From positions 8,382,501 to 8,446,500 of the forward strand of contig OY755197.1 of NCBI GenBank assembly GCA_963576735.1: a stretch of DNA of 64,000 bases, in the 5' to 3' direction. The DNA is from Bedellia somnulentella. Its lineage: Eukaryota > Arthropoda > Insecta > Lepidoptera > Bedelliidae. This document shows positions 39,722 to 51,100 of this stretch, one piece after another; position 1 is the stretch's first letter; each line of letters starts with the position of its first letter. The notes beneath the pieces were generated by a model. It was not told the origin of the DNA. It worked only from the letters and a program-made list of their open reading frames with translations, and made no database searches. A program made the position numbers and the translations under genes.

Positions 39722-39950
39722 GCTGTGTAGTGTCGGCTTAGAATAGCACTACCCCATTTCTTCCGGTGGGTGTACGTAAGAGGCGACTAACGGTTTTCGG
39801 GCTTTTGAGTGATTTTTGGGAGATGCGGTTGGTGACCCATCACCAACAACCTTTATTTCACCATCTTTTCCCCACACAACTTCCAAAAGTGGCTGAGGAA
39901 TTTCTGATTCCTTAGCTCTGGCTACCCTTCTAGGTATGTTATATGTATGT
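39722..39950 (+). mobile_element. SINE-A copy nested in Helitron
   Basis: Head to tail on the plus strand (GCTGTGTAGTGTCGGCTTAG at the start). The last part is shortened, with a TATGTTATATGTATG tail. Confidence 0.8.
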
Positions 39951-40027
39951 TATATTTTTTTGTATTTATATTTAGATATATTTTTTTTATTTTTCATAAT
40001 GAGTAATTACATCAAAAGCCATTCAAT

Positions 40028-40400
40028 TTATAGAGTTAGAGCTTCCCTGTAAACAATATTTGACGTTGTTGTATTTTGGGGCAGCAAAATAAATTGATGT
40101 TCAGGAGCTCCCACCCGCGACAGGCCAACGTACAGTTGACCGTGAGTAAAACAATTCTTTCGTAGGTCAATCCCTACTAATTTGAAGGTTTGGCCTTGGG
40201 ACTTATTAATTGTTAAAGCAAATGATGTTTTAACCGGAAATTGTAGCCGTTTAAATGGAATTGGCAGATCAGTTGGGATCATCGGTATCCTTGGTATATG
40301 AGCTAATTGACCGGCTGCTGGGCCTGTGATAATAGTCGCTACAATAAAATTTTGCTTTAACTCTTTGATAAGCAGCCTCCCGTACCCCTTCGTGACGCCT
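40028..40400 (-). pseudogene. Helitron Pif1-like helicase, C-terminal relic
   Basis: The minus strand shows late motifs of Pif1-family helicases: FALTINKSQGQTFKLVGIDL followed by HGQLYVGLSRVG. The upstream frame continues without ATG (RLLIKELKQNFIVATIITG) to about 40400. The Rep and N-terminal helicase motifs are lost. In a complete Helitron this enzyme drives rolling-circle transposition. Confidence 0.8.
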
Positions 40401-40999
40401 GCAACAACTTACTATGCATAGCTAATCGAGCGGAGTTTTATCTATTTTTTTAATTCGATATAACTTTCGAATGGAATGTTCGAATCGAATAATTCAAAAA
40501 GTAATATAAGGGTATTGAAGTAGTCTGAAATGATATATACGTTTTTTTTATAAGGATTAGATAGGTGCAAATAAAGAGCCTTTTCTAAAGCAGGATTTTA
40601 ATTTAATTTTTAAATAATTTTATATAATGACGCTTGTTGTGAGATAACTATAATAGTTAGAGACATGCTGTCCGGGCATTTTTTTTAGATAATGATATGT
40701 TCTATAAAATTGTAGTACATAATTTTATTCTATTGTCAATAGTTTTCGCAGCGCACGCGATGTAAGGTTTTTTTTTGGTATTTCTTTAACACCTTGGGTT
40801 ACATTTTTGAAGTTTACGTAAGGATGCCTAATTTTTTTGAAAATGAAATATAGCCTATGTTACTCGAGAATAGTGTAGCATTAAAACAGTGAAAGAATTT
40901 TTCAAATCCGTCCAGTAGTTTTGGAGCCTATTCAATTCAAACAAACAAACAAACAAAAATCAAACCTTTCCTCTTTATAATATTATAGTATAGACAAGT

Positions 41000-43080
41000 A
41001 TAATTATAATGACTTCTCTTACGTATCTTTCAACAATAAGTATATATTTTAAACAACTCTGTTACTATCATTAAGTTTACAAATCTTATATTCCACCAAA
41101 ATTCTTGTTTTTTTATTATAATACTAAGTAACGACGAGTAATCGAAAAGTAATAAACTTAAATAATGATATCAGCAAAAAACCTACATTTGGGACATCTG
41201 TTTCTCAAATAACCTACAAATAATCTTCTGGAATCCTTGAGACACAAAAGTAACACAGTAGTACTTTAGTAACATAGTTGTTCTTGTACTTTACTTACAC
41301 TGAAAGAACTATTATTATCTGTAATAAAATTGACATTAACAATGAGATCTTTTCACTCGAATTTTCTGCCCATCGAGTGTCAAATTAGAAGTACCTCTAC
41401 GCTGTTTCTCTTTTGCGTTTGTTATTTTTTTTAGGCTCCAGAACGATAGAGCTTAAAATATCAAAAGGCTCAAGACAGGTCAGTCTCAACTAATCCTAAT
41501 TTTGGGGCAGAATCGTCAGTAGCCTTAAAAAAACATTATCTTCACCTCACCATCGTCTTCTATGTCACTTACTACTTTATTTCTACCATCTTGGCCACTA
41601 TCAACTTCCAAATAGGAGTTTCTAGCTCTAAAGCTCTGGCTACCCCTTTTTGGGATTTTTGGCCGTGAGTATAATTGTATGTTTGTAAATGGAATAAAAG
41701 TTTTGTTTCTGCCGGTATTAGTTAGCTGGTCCATCAAAGAAAACATGCAATATTGTCAATCTTGACTTTCACTACCATCTTCCCTTGCGTTCTTTTTTTT
41801 CTTTTGTGTAATCATTTTCTGTATTTTTCATACGTTTTCTGTGTTTCCTCCAATACTTTTGACCTAAATAATTTTGACCTGTGTTTTTTTGCGGGCCTTC
41901 TGCCGCATTTTGTTGTTATCGTTATCGAATCAGTTGTGCTATCACGAGAATTTGAAATTCGAGGCTTGACAAATGTCTAAACACAGACAATATTAATGGA
42001 AGACGTTGATTTGGTCTTCAACAGATGGAGTACTTAATCGTGGAGTCATAATATCAGGTGGTGATTTGGTTTTCATAACAATGCGAAGAGCTTAAACTCG
42101 GTTTGTACGTTTAGTGTTTGCCATTTTTGTAATTGCTCTGTATTTCCTTCAAGTTTAATCTTTTAGTAACCGTTTCTTCGAATGGTATCTGTCTAAATTC
42201 TCTTTCTTAGATTCCGCTTCTTTTTCTGGGTTGGTTTTTGTTTTTGCGGTCTTCTCTATATGGCCGTTGTTTTTAAAACCAGTTTGAAATAGAAAGGTGT
42301 AGAACCATCTGAAACATATAATATAAATAAATATGTTTAAAAATATATCGCTATCGTGTTTAATACTACTTTTTGGTACAAAGTTTAAACTATAGCCTAC
42401 TCTGTTACCTAGTTTACGACTCTGTTACCATTCATTAAGTAACAGAGTTGTTAGTAACAGAGTGGTAAATCTAACAGTCTTAGGACCATTTATGCTAGCT
42501 TCACCCCGTGGATTGAGACAATTCATGGTTAAATAAGATATTCACACTAAATACTACGAGTTTAACGTAAATTCAATAATAAATTATTAATTACTTACCC
42601 AATTATGTCGGTAACAGAGCGGACGTAGAATAAACACACGCGCAACTTTTGACGCCGCATGGCGGTCTGGCTAGCTGCATGATCCCCCGCCCTTGTGTTT
42701 AGCGTTCATAATAATAACGGCTACTGCACTACAACTGTTAGAACTATGCATTCAGTGAAATCTGTATTTCTTCTCGGGTTTTAGTATAGTAACAGAGCGG
42801 TACTATTAATTAAGCGGACTCGTGGGACAAAAGTTTAAAACACATATTTTATAATCATTTAATGTCTATGTAGTGTCATGATTGCATTTAATGTATTATT
42901 ATAAAGTCTTATTTAAATATCATTCGATATTTGAAGCATGTAAAATAGCAGAAAGGAAAAATGTCCTGATTATGTTAATTGTATCGGCGCTTGGGACAGA
43001 AGAAAAATGTATGAAATTCAACTCTGTTACCAAGAATGACCGCATTGTTATGAAAAAAAACATATAAAATAGGTAGATCA
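41000..43080. other. Interval with clustered GTAACAGAG motifs and a basic coding relic
   Basis: At least seven copies of GTAACAGAGT/C or its complement lie between 41055 and 43032, with one more at 39503. The minus strand around 42163-42292 reads an open, very basic frame (KTKTNPEKEAESKKENLDRY), possibly a decayed transposon ORF. A SINE-A tail relic lies at about 41605-41695 (plus). Nothing else recognised. Confidence 0.4.
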
Positions 43081-43299
43081 GGTACTGTTTTTTAATGAAA
43101 ATATCTTTGTTTTGTTGTACAGTTTACATAATAATAATTGTAATGTTAAAATCATCGTATTTTTTATTTTTAAAAAATATATATATTTCCGGGGACAAGT
43201 TTACCTGCGCAAAATTTGAAAACGACCCAAACCATCCACGGAGAAATTCTTTGTAAGTCTTACATTACAAAAAAAACTTAGTAATGGTTTTTCGCCAAA

Positions 43300-44095
43300 T
43301 CGACATCACCTCACCTCACAGCCCATATATGTCCCCACCAAGGGGCTCGAGCCTACCCTATATAGGGCGATTTGGCCATAGTCCACCACGCTGGCCAATT
43401 CGGTATGCAAAGTTTTACAAAAGTGATGCTGATTACAAAACCATTTCGAGATATTATGGTTATAAACAATATTTTCTTGAAATTATATCAATTGAAGCTA
43501 AGATGACTGTTATTTTATCCAAAAACTGTAACAGTTTTTGACCTTCAATGTTGTTTCAAAGACATACGGTTTTGCAGTTTATTAATAAAATATCGAAAAT
43601 CATAGGTTTGTTTAGTATAATATCGTAATAATTTCATTTGACATCACAAATTCGTGATATGTTTTGCAATCAGCAACATTTTTTTAAAAAAATCGCTTCA
43701 TTTGCATGTCGCTACGTGATTTTATCAATCAATGACGTCATTAAGTACAAAAGTTGAACAATCTTTAAAAATCATAACTTTACAATTACTTATTTTAAAT
43801 GGAAAATATTCAAATTAATCTTTTATTTTCGTGTTTACTATCGAATAAAAATATTTAATAAATATCAAAAAAAAACTTTGCATACCGAATTGCGGTTTGG
43901 CAAACTTACGAATACTACTTAACGTGCCCTCCGAAGCACGGAATCATCTTAATTTTCGGATAATCAGGTGATTCAAGCCTGTAATATCCTTACAAACTGG
44001 GTTAAATCTTACAAATTAAATTTGTAAGGTTACCACACTCCGGGGATCGAACCTGAGCGCTTAACCGCGAGACCACGGAGGCACATCGACCTACA
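43300..44095 (-). mobile_element. tRNA-derived SINE (family D), split by a MITE
   Basis: The minus strand from 44095 begins with a tRNA-like head (CCTCCGTGGTCTCGCGGTTA, then B box GGTTCGATCCC). It continues to 43892 and resumes below 43397 after the MITE. Confidence 0.6.
43401..43887. mobile_element. MITE, 487 bp, with terminal inverted repeats
   Basis: Ends CGGTATGCAAAGTTTT and its reverse complement, flanked by AATT on both sides. Joining the flanks restores the SINE sequence GCCAATTGCGGTTTGGC. No coding capacity. Confidence 0.75.
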
Positions 44096-45103
44096 AACAC
44101 TTAAACAGCCCCAAAAACTTTAATTCTCCTCTATCAATACTCGAGAGAAGTAGTGGATTAGTGCTATTCCCTATTGCGAATTGACAGCCATAACAAAATT
44201 GTATAATATTTAAAAATAAATGTTAAAAGTACAAATATTGAAATAAAATATATGATTCGTTAGTAAATAAATAATTTGTTGTAGTTAATCACAAATTTAT
44301 TTTTAACAGAAATAACGGTGGTGGGTACGCAAATGTTAACCATTTTTAAAAGTGTAATATATTGACAACACTATTGTGTAAGATGGCAAGATGTCTGTTC
44401 CGTTGTCTATACACAAAAAAAAACATCGGATAATTTGTAATGTTGGTACACTTGTCTTGTCAGTAAGAAAGAAGCTTAGTTTTATCAAGAAAATTAGTAA
44501 TTTCCTTTTAATTTTTATCTTTCTTAGTGTATGAAAATGTAAGAAAGTGTTATAGTTACCGCTTATTACTTTTGCGTTTTATTGATATATTTTTCTGTCT
44601 GTATTTTTCTACCAAAGCGAGTGTGCGGTGTAATACTGTGCGCTAAATGTTTCCGAACACAGTCACAATAAATTAATACAATGTAATCTTATTGAATGAG
44701 ATCCACCCTTGCATTTTAATATTTGCAAATTACTAATATCGGTGTCGCATAATAAATGCATTGAAATAGTGATCATACAAGAAATAAATCATGATGTAGA
44801 ACATCTGGTGTACACTCTGAAACGGTATCAAAGAGTAATCCGCCTTCACACATTTCGATTAACGATATTGCCCTTTCGTACTTGCCCTGTATATATCACC
44901 AACACGCAAAACTTAGTACCGGTCTTTGTGTATAATAATAAATATTATGCTTTTGTTTTAGAGACTATATTACAATTTTGTTTCGAAAACAATGTAATTA
45001 GAGTGTTGTAAGTGTACAGTGTTGTGATAAAGTGCAATAAATAATTGTATAAACATGGGATTATTCTTCAGTTATTATCAAACAAGATCCTAAAGCTAGC
45101 AAG
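44096..45103 (+). other. Upstream region and probable 5' UTR of RhoGAPp190
   Basis: AT-rich sequence before the start codon at 45104. It probably contains the transcription start and 5' UTR; I cannot place them. No other gene seen. Confidence 0.4.
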
Positions 45104-48100
45104 ATGGCTAAGAAATCTGATAATTCTACTGGGAAGCTTGTCACCGTGTCTGTTGTTGGTCTTTCTGGTGAGTTTAAGCAATTTTTATTAATTTTACTTC
45201 AAAGGTTCATATTCATTTTGTAGTATCCAATGTCAAGTTCATCTATAGTTGTGCTTAATAATTTAAGTTCCACTCTATATAAAATAAAATTGAGCTTGTA
45301 TGAGAAAATACTTCATTGTGCAATATATTTTTCTTAGAGACCATTGAAATCTTATCATAACTTTTTGAGTATGTTGAAGAATTAGTCTAACATTTATTGT
45401 TTGCAAGCTTTTTGTCTGTTATTCCACATACAGTAATATTCATAAATTCTCGTCTACTTTTGAAGGAAATGTAAGTAAAATACGAAACAATAAATTCTTG
45501 TTGCTGGTGGTGTTCTAGCCACATCGGCCATAACTTAAATAAAATACAATAAATTGTGTTGTAATTTTGATTGACACCTCTTAGTGGTTTTCTTAACGGA
45601 TAGTGATTAATGATTTAATTTCTGTCCCCTCATTAAAATCTTAAATTTGACCTTTGCAATCAGGAAGTCCCACAGGCGCTCCCACTAATAAGTAGGTACC
45701 AACTTACTTATTGTTTTCCTATGCCTGTGCTATATATAATACTGCTTAGACATGAAACATTTTTTTCATTTATTTTTAAGGGTGAATTTAAAAAAATATT
45801 TTTATGTGCTGTACAAACCATTGCATCAAGTTTCAAGTTTCTAGACACAAAAATGAGTTAATCTCTATATTTACTCTCATCTTTTATTTCAACCCTTTGG
45901 GATCAGGATCATTATCATCAGAATCATAAAACAAACCCTTGCACTAAGTTTAAAGTTTCAAAACTAAATAATGACAAATTCCTCATACTGACTTTCATCC
46001 CCTATTCCAACCCCTTTTAGACATTAAGCAGCAAAAGAGGGTAGCCTATACTTGCCTTGCTCAAGGTTCAGTGTATCTCTGTACAAAATTTTAAAACAAT
46101 ATTTTTTTGAGAGTATTAAATGTTGTGAAGTATGTGTATATTTGTAGTTATATTGTACAATTGATGGTTTGCTTCTAACATTTATTTCTTGCTTAACATT
46201 GCTGTGTAGTGTCTGCTTAGAATAGCACTACCGAATTTCTTCAAGTTGGTGAATGTAAGAGGCAACTAATGGTATTGGGGCTTTTAAGGAATTTTTGGGC
46301 AATGCAGTTGGAGACCCATCACCAATAACCTTTATTTCACCATCTTTTCCCCACGCAACTTCCATAAGTGGCTGAGGAATTTCGAATTCCCTAGCTCTGG
46401 CTACCCCGTCAAGGGATTTATGTTTGTGTGTTTGAGGTGAAAAGGTTCTTTAAGTACATAATGTATTTGTATGTATTTACCATCATTTCTTTGCTTCTTT
46501 TGTTATAACCAGGTTATATCCTGTAGGGAGAGGTGTGTAAATATATAATAGGAGATGAAATGGAATGGATGCTGTGTAGTGTTGGCTTAGAATAGCACTA
46601 CCCCATTTCTTCCGGTGGGTGTACATAAGAGGCAACTAACAGTATTGGGACTTTTAAGGTATTTTTGGGCGATGCGGTTGGAGACCCATCACCAACAACC
46701 TTTATTTCACTATCTTTTCCCCACTTAACTCTCCAAAAGTGGCTGAGGAACTTCAAGTTCCTTAGCTCTGGCTACCCCTTCTAGGGATTTATAGCCGTGA
46801 GTATATGTATGTATGTATGTATGTTTTCTTATATTATAATGTTAAAGTTAAAATTATGACAATGAATAATTTTTTCTTCTTTCTTTCTGAAATTTGAGTT
46901 CATATGCAATGTACTGTTGGGATCTATATCACTTTTTTTTGGTTTTTGTTACTGTAGTTGCCATCTTGTTTTGTTTGAACTTGGTCATATATTGTTTGTA
47001 CACCATAGGATGAGTCCTGGGATAACTGTTGAGTTGTTTTCAAGATTTACTGTGGACTTGATATTCTCAGTCATGAATTCAAACTGCATTAAAAGCGAGA
47101 ATTCAATGCATATTTCACCTATCACAGGCATTACTTTCTCTATACTATTTATATATGATATGTGATCAAAGAAAGTTCCTAGGCCCATTATGTCTCTGAC
47201 AGCTGGAAAGCTGGAAGCTCTGGAAGCTCGCTTGCAGAATGTAACTCTTTTTCATACATTTAATCAACAATCTTTTTTCATTTTGATTGGTTATCATTAT
47301 TATGCCAAAGATTTGCTCTTCATATTTATATTTATATGAATTTCAGACAAATTCATAATATATTTTTGATTCTGAAACAATGCAGTAGTCTCAAGATTGA
47401 TTGCACTAGTTTTTTGAGCAAGTCTATAAAGATTTTATATTCAGTATCATTATTATATATATTATATTATATACTATACTGTACACTTATTTGCCGTGTA
47501 GTGTCGGCTTAGAATAGCACTACCCCGTTTCTACCAATGGGTGTATGTAAGAGGCGACTAATGGTATTGGGGCTTTCAAGGGATTTTGGGGCGATGCGGT
47601 TGGAGACCCATCACCAACAACCTTCACTTAACCATCTTTTCCCCACTTGATTTTCCAAAAGTGGCTGAGGAATTTCTAATTTCTTAGCTCTGGCTACCCC
47701 TTTGAGGGACTTAAAGCCGTGAGTATATGTATGTATGTACACTTATTTGAAACTCAATGAGCCTGAGGAGACTATACACATGATGCAAACTATGGTTAAT
47801 GCATTATGGCTACTTTTTTATGATACACTTTCCATCATCATCCATCTTCCCCCAAGTATAAGTTAAGTCATCTAATTTCCTAACAAGATTTTATGTCTTC
47901 AGAAGGGCAAGCACGAGCCGTGTTTAAACTAGTTATCGCGTGGGATAAAGCAGCCATCTCTTACGCACTTACTTAGTATCGTATACCGTCATCTCATTCT
48001 AACCGTTGTCGTGTCGATAAAATTGCGCTCGTGCTTGCCCAGCAGAAACATATGGATAGTTTAGCTTCAAACAACTAAATGGAACCCAAACCTTTTATTA

Positions 48101-51100
48101 ATGCATTGCTTGTCATTTTCAATTAACATACAGAATAACTTATTACTACTAAAGGTCACAAAAATACTTTATTTATTAACAAGCTAGAGTTTTAGTAAGA
48201 GAATATCTAATCAAGTGTGTATTGCAGTCTTAAGATTCCTTAAATAGGCACTTCAGGCTTACAGCTTTCAAATTGTAATGCTGATAAGAACATCAAAACA
48301 AACAAAACATACTGCTAGATTGTATGCCACCAGATTTTACATTATTATCTTGACTTTGTTGACGTGATGAACTCATTGGGGCTTAATTAATTTTATGAGT
48401 CAACAATACGAGAGCAATTTACGTAGGTATATAAAAGGATTATTAAATATTCTGCGGTTTGAAATCATTGTGCCATCATTAATTTATTTAATTATTAAAT
48501 GGTATTGGCTGCGAAATTATTTCATTATTATAATGGCATGCCATTTAAAAAAAATTGCCTAGCGTCGGATCAATATTTCACGAACCTATTTACTCCGTGG
48601 GTTTTGCATGAAATGACCAAAGAAGCTGTGGGTTTTTAAATAGTTGGTGGGTGATGATGACTTTGGCTATATTAACACACATGCTATTTGTGGCCATTGG
48701 ATGGAAGGTTCTATCGATCGCCACTGGTTACGATTTTATTTTCATACATGCTCTTTTATTCTTCTTATTTCGGACACCTGCAGAGTTGCGTGCACACTGT
48801 ATTTGCCTTTTATTTTCTCCGTGGTGATCAATTAGACCAATGGCAATGGTCTTGGCTTGATACACGGAACGATTCTTTATTAATTATACCAACATTTCCA
48901 CTACTACTACTAGTACACCCTTTTCCACTACTAGAAGTGTTTTACCGATAATTTAGTCAGGTCCTTACAATCCTCATTTTCATAAATACGTCAATCTTTG
49001 CTTGCCTAACTATATTCGCGGCTAAAACCCCCAAAACGCGGTAATCTAAGCTATGCGATCAGCTCGCTTTTACACGATGACAAGATTCGATTTTGATATA
49101 GGCGATTGTGCCGTATATCCCTGAAGGTCTGGTAGAAGTACTAATCCTTCTCAAGATCATATTTTGTGATTTGTTGTTTTCATGTGATAGGAGGAAGGCT
49201 TATCTCCGCCCGCCTTTTTTAATGAAAACACTGTCATGTGTTGGGTTAATCATTCTATTACATTTTTCATTAAGCAGCATTGAACATTCGGCTATTTTAC
49301 GTATAAAAATGAAAAGATTATATTAAGTGTCTTAGAATAGAACAGCCCATTTCTATTCTTCTTCTTTTAAGTTATTGCTCATCACCAACATACCTTTACT
49401 TCACTAATTCCTTTCTCAACTATATTTGTTTTTTTTATTCATAAGAAACGATAAGAGTCGTATTAAATTACGATCACGCAACTCTGACTACCCCAATTGT
49501 AGAAATCGTAAAGAAAAACATGTTTTGAGAAATAATCTCAGTTCACACGAGAATTTCGTCCATGTTTATTGATTTTCATTGATACACACATTATACGTAA
49601 GCATAACTTCACACCATATAACTTAGAGGGGTATGCCAGGCTAGATTTTAGCTAGTTCGTTAGACGGGTTCTTGATAGCGCGTGGCGAAACGCCAATTGA
49701 AATTCCCCGTATTATATCCGTCTTTCTTATCGCATTCGTTACGCCGTATATTGAGGAAGGGTTGGTAGAGGTACTAAAACTTCTAAAGATTGCATTACAC
49801 TTTTGGCACCTGATAGTGCATTGCATTCACGTATTAGGGCCCTATCACCGCTATGTCCGGGTACACTGCGACAAGTCTAAGAAAAATCGGATTATCTTTC
49901 ACGAGATAGTCATAATCGCGTTAGAATCTGTTTGTCATAATATATTGTTTTGTGTTTTATACTATTATTTTCATTGTGATACATTGAATTTACAACCAAA
50001 TCCCATCTGCCCTGCCATCCCTTAGGGGATATACAGCGTAAGAACTGTTACAAACGTCCTTATATCAGGTCCCCTTATCTTGAATCACATTTAATTATAC
50101 AGACAATAAGTCCCGTGACAATGGCCGGTGCTTCAAACAGATATGTTGATCGGAACCGGATATCGTTAATATGGGTTTCCTTTATATCGGCGTGCTTTAG
50201 GAGTTATTGGCTTTCAATTGAGACGCGAGTAATGTATTGGGAAGCTTTATATGAGGAGCTTTGTATCTAAGTTTATTTTGTTAATGGTCTTGATCAGAAA
50301 GAGTACATTTTGAAGTTTTTTTGGAATTTTCCCTGAATCAGAATGAAAAACAGGGTGTGTCCATCAGGATCCCCCAGTTCAATCCCCTAGGGGATCCTAG
50401 TGAACTTGTTGGTTCATCAGGATCCCCTCAAATTAAATCAAAGTAAAGGTGCTTTCATATACATTGCCTTGTTTCATTGAATAAGTCTAAGTAGGTATAC
50501 TCTAGCTAGCATTTGCTAGGGTTTTTACGTAACATTTTTACTGATCAACTTTACTGACCTTATTGCTAATGTAATTAGCTGGAAATAAAATGACTTGTTA
50601 ATGAAGTGAAATAAATGTGGTTGGTATACAGTGAGAGGCATCGGACCAATAATAGGCTATTTGACTAATTTTTGAAAACTATCTTACGGTGTTAATTTGT
50701 TTATAAGGAGCCCTAAAAAATATTTTTCTGTCTTCATTTTAGCTATTTTATTAATAAATCGAAAAAGAACATGCAACATTTAAATGTGCCGCGTAAACGC
50801 GACTTTAAGTAATTTGGCAGCTGTAGCACAATTCAGAGATAACGGTTGGACAGTTTTTAGACATATTAAGATAAAAAGATAAAAATGTAATTTTGAGAAG
50901 TGCTGTGAACTAGACCTAATTGTTGATTATTTTTTTAAGGGGATCCTGATGAACTAACAAGTTCACTAGGATCCCCTAGGGGATTGAACTGGGGGATCCT
51001 GATGGACACACCCGAAAAACATGTACGAATACATTTCAGAAACCAAGACAACAACAGAGAAGTGTGTCATGCATTTTCCATTTATTTAATGCATAGTGTA

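Larger units (their letters stand above)
39601..40994 (-). mobile_element. Decayed autonomous Helitron with nested SINE-A
   Basis: Read on the minus strand it starts TCTATACTATAATATTATAA (40994) and ends with the hairpin CCCGAGCGAAGCCGGG followed by CTGCTAT and T (39601). It still encodes the C-terminus of a Helitron helicase. A SINE-A copy is nested inside (39722-39950). The 5' flanking base is G rather than the usual A, so that end may be slightly off. Confidence 0.75.

Noticed and set aside
34752..45103. Shared bidirectional promoter of the two genes
   Set aside because: The start codons are more than 10 kb apart and separated by many transposable elements.
49672..50025. 117-codon plus frame
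   Set aside because: It overlaps a degenerate SINE-B relic, and its composition and lack of similarity argue against a gene.
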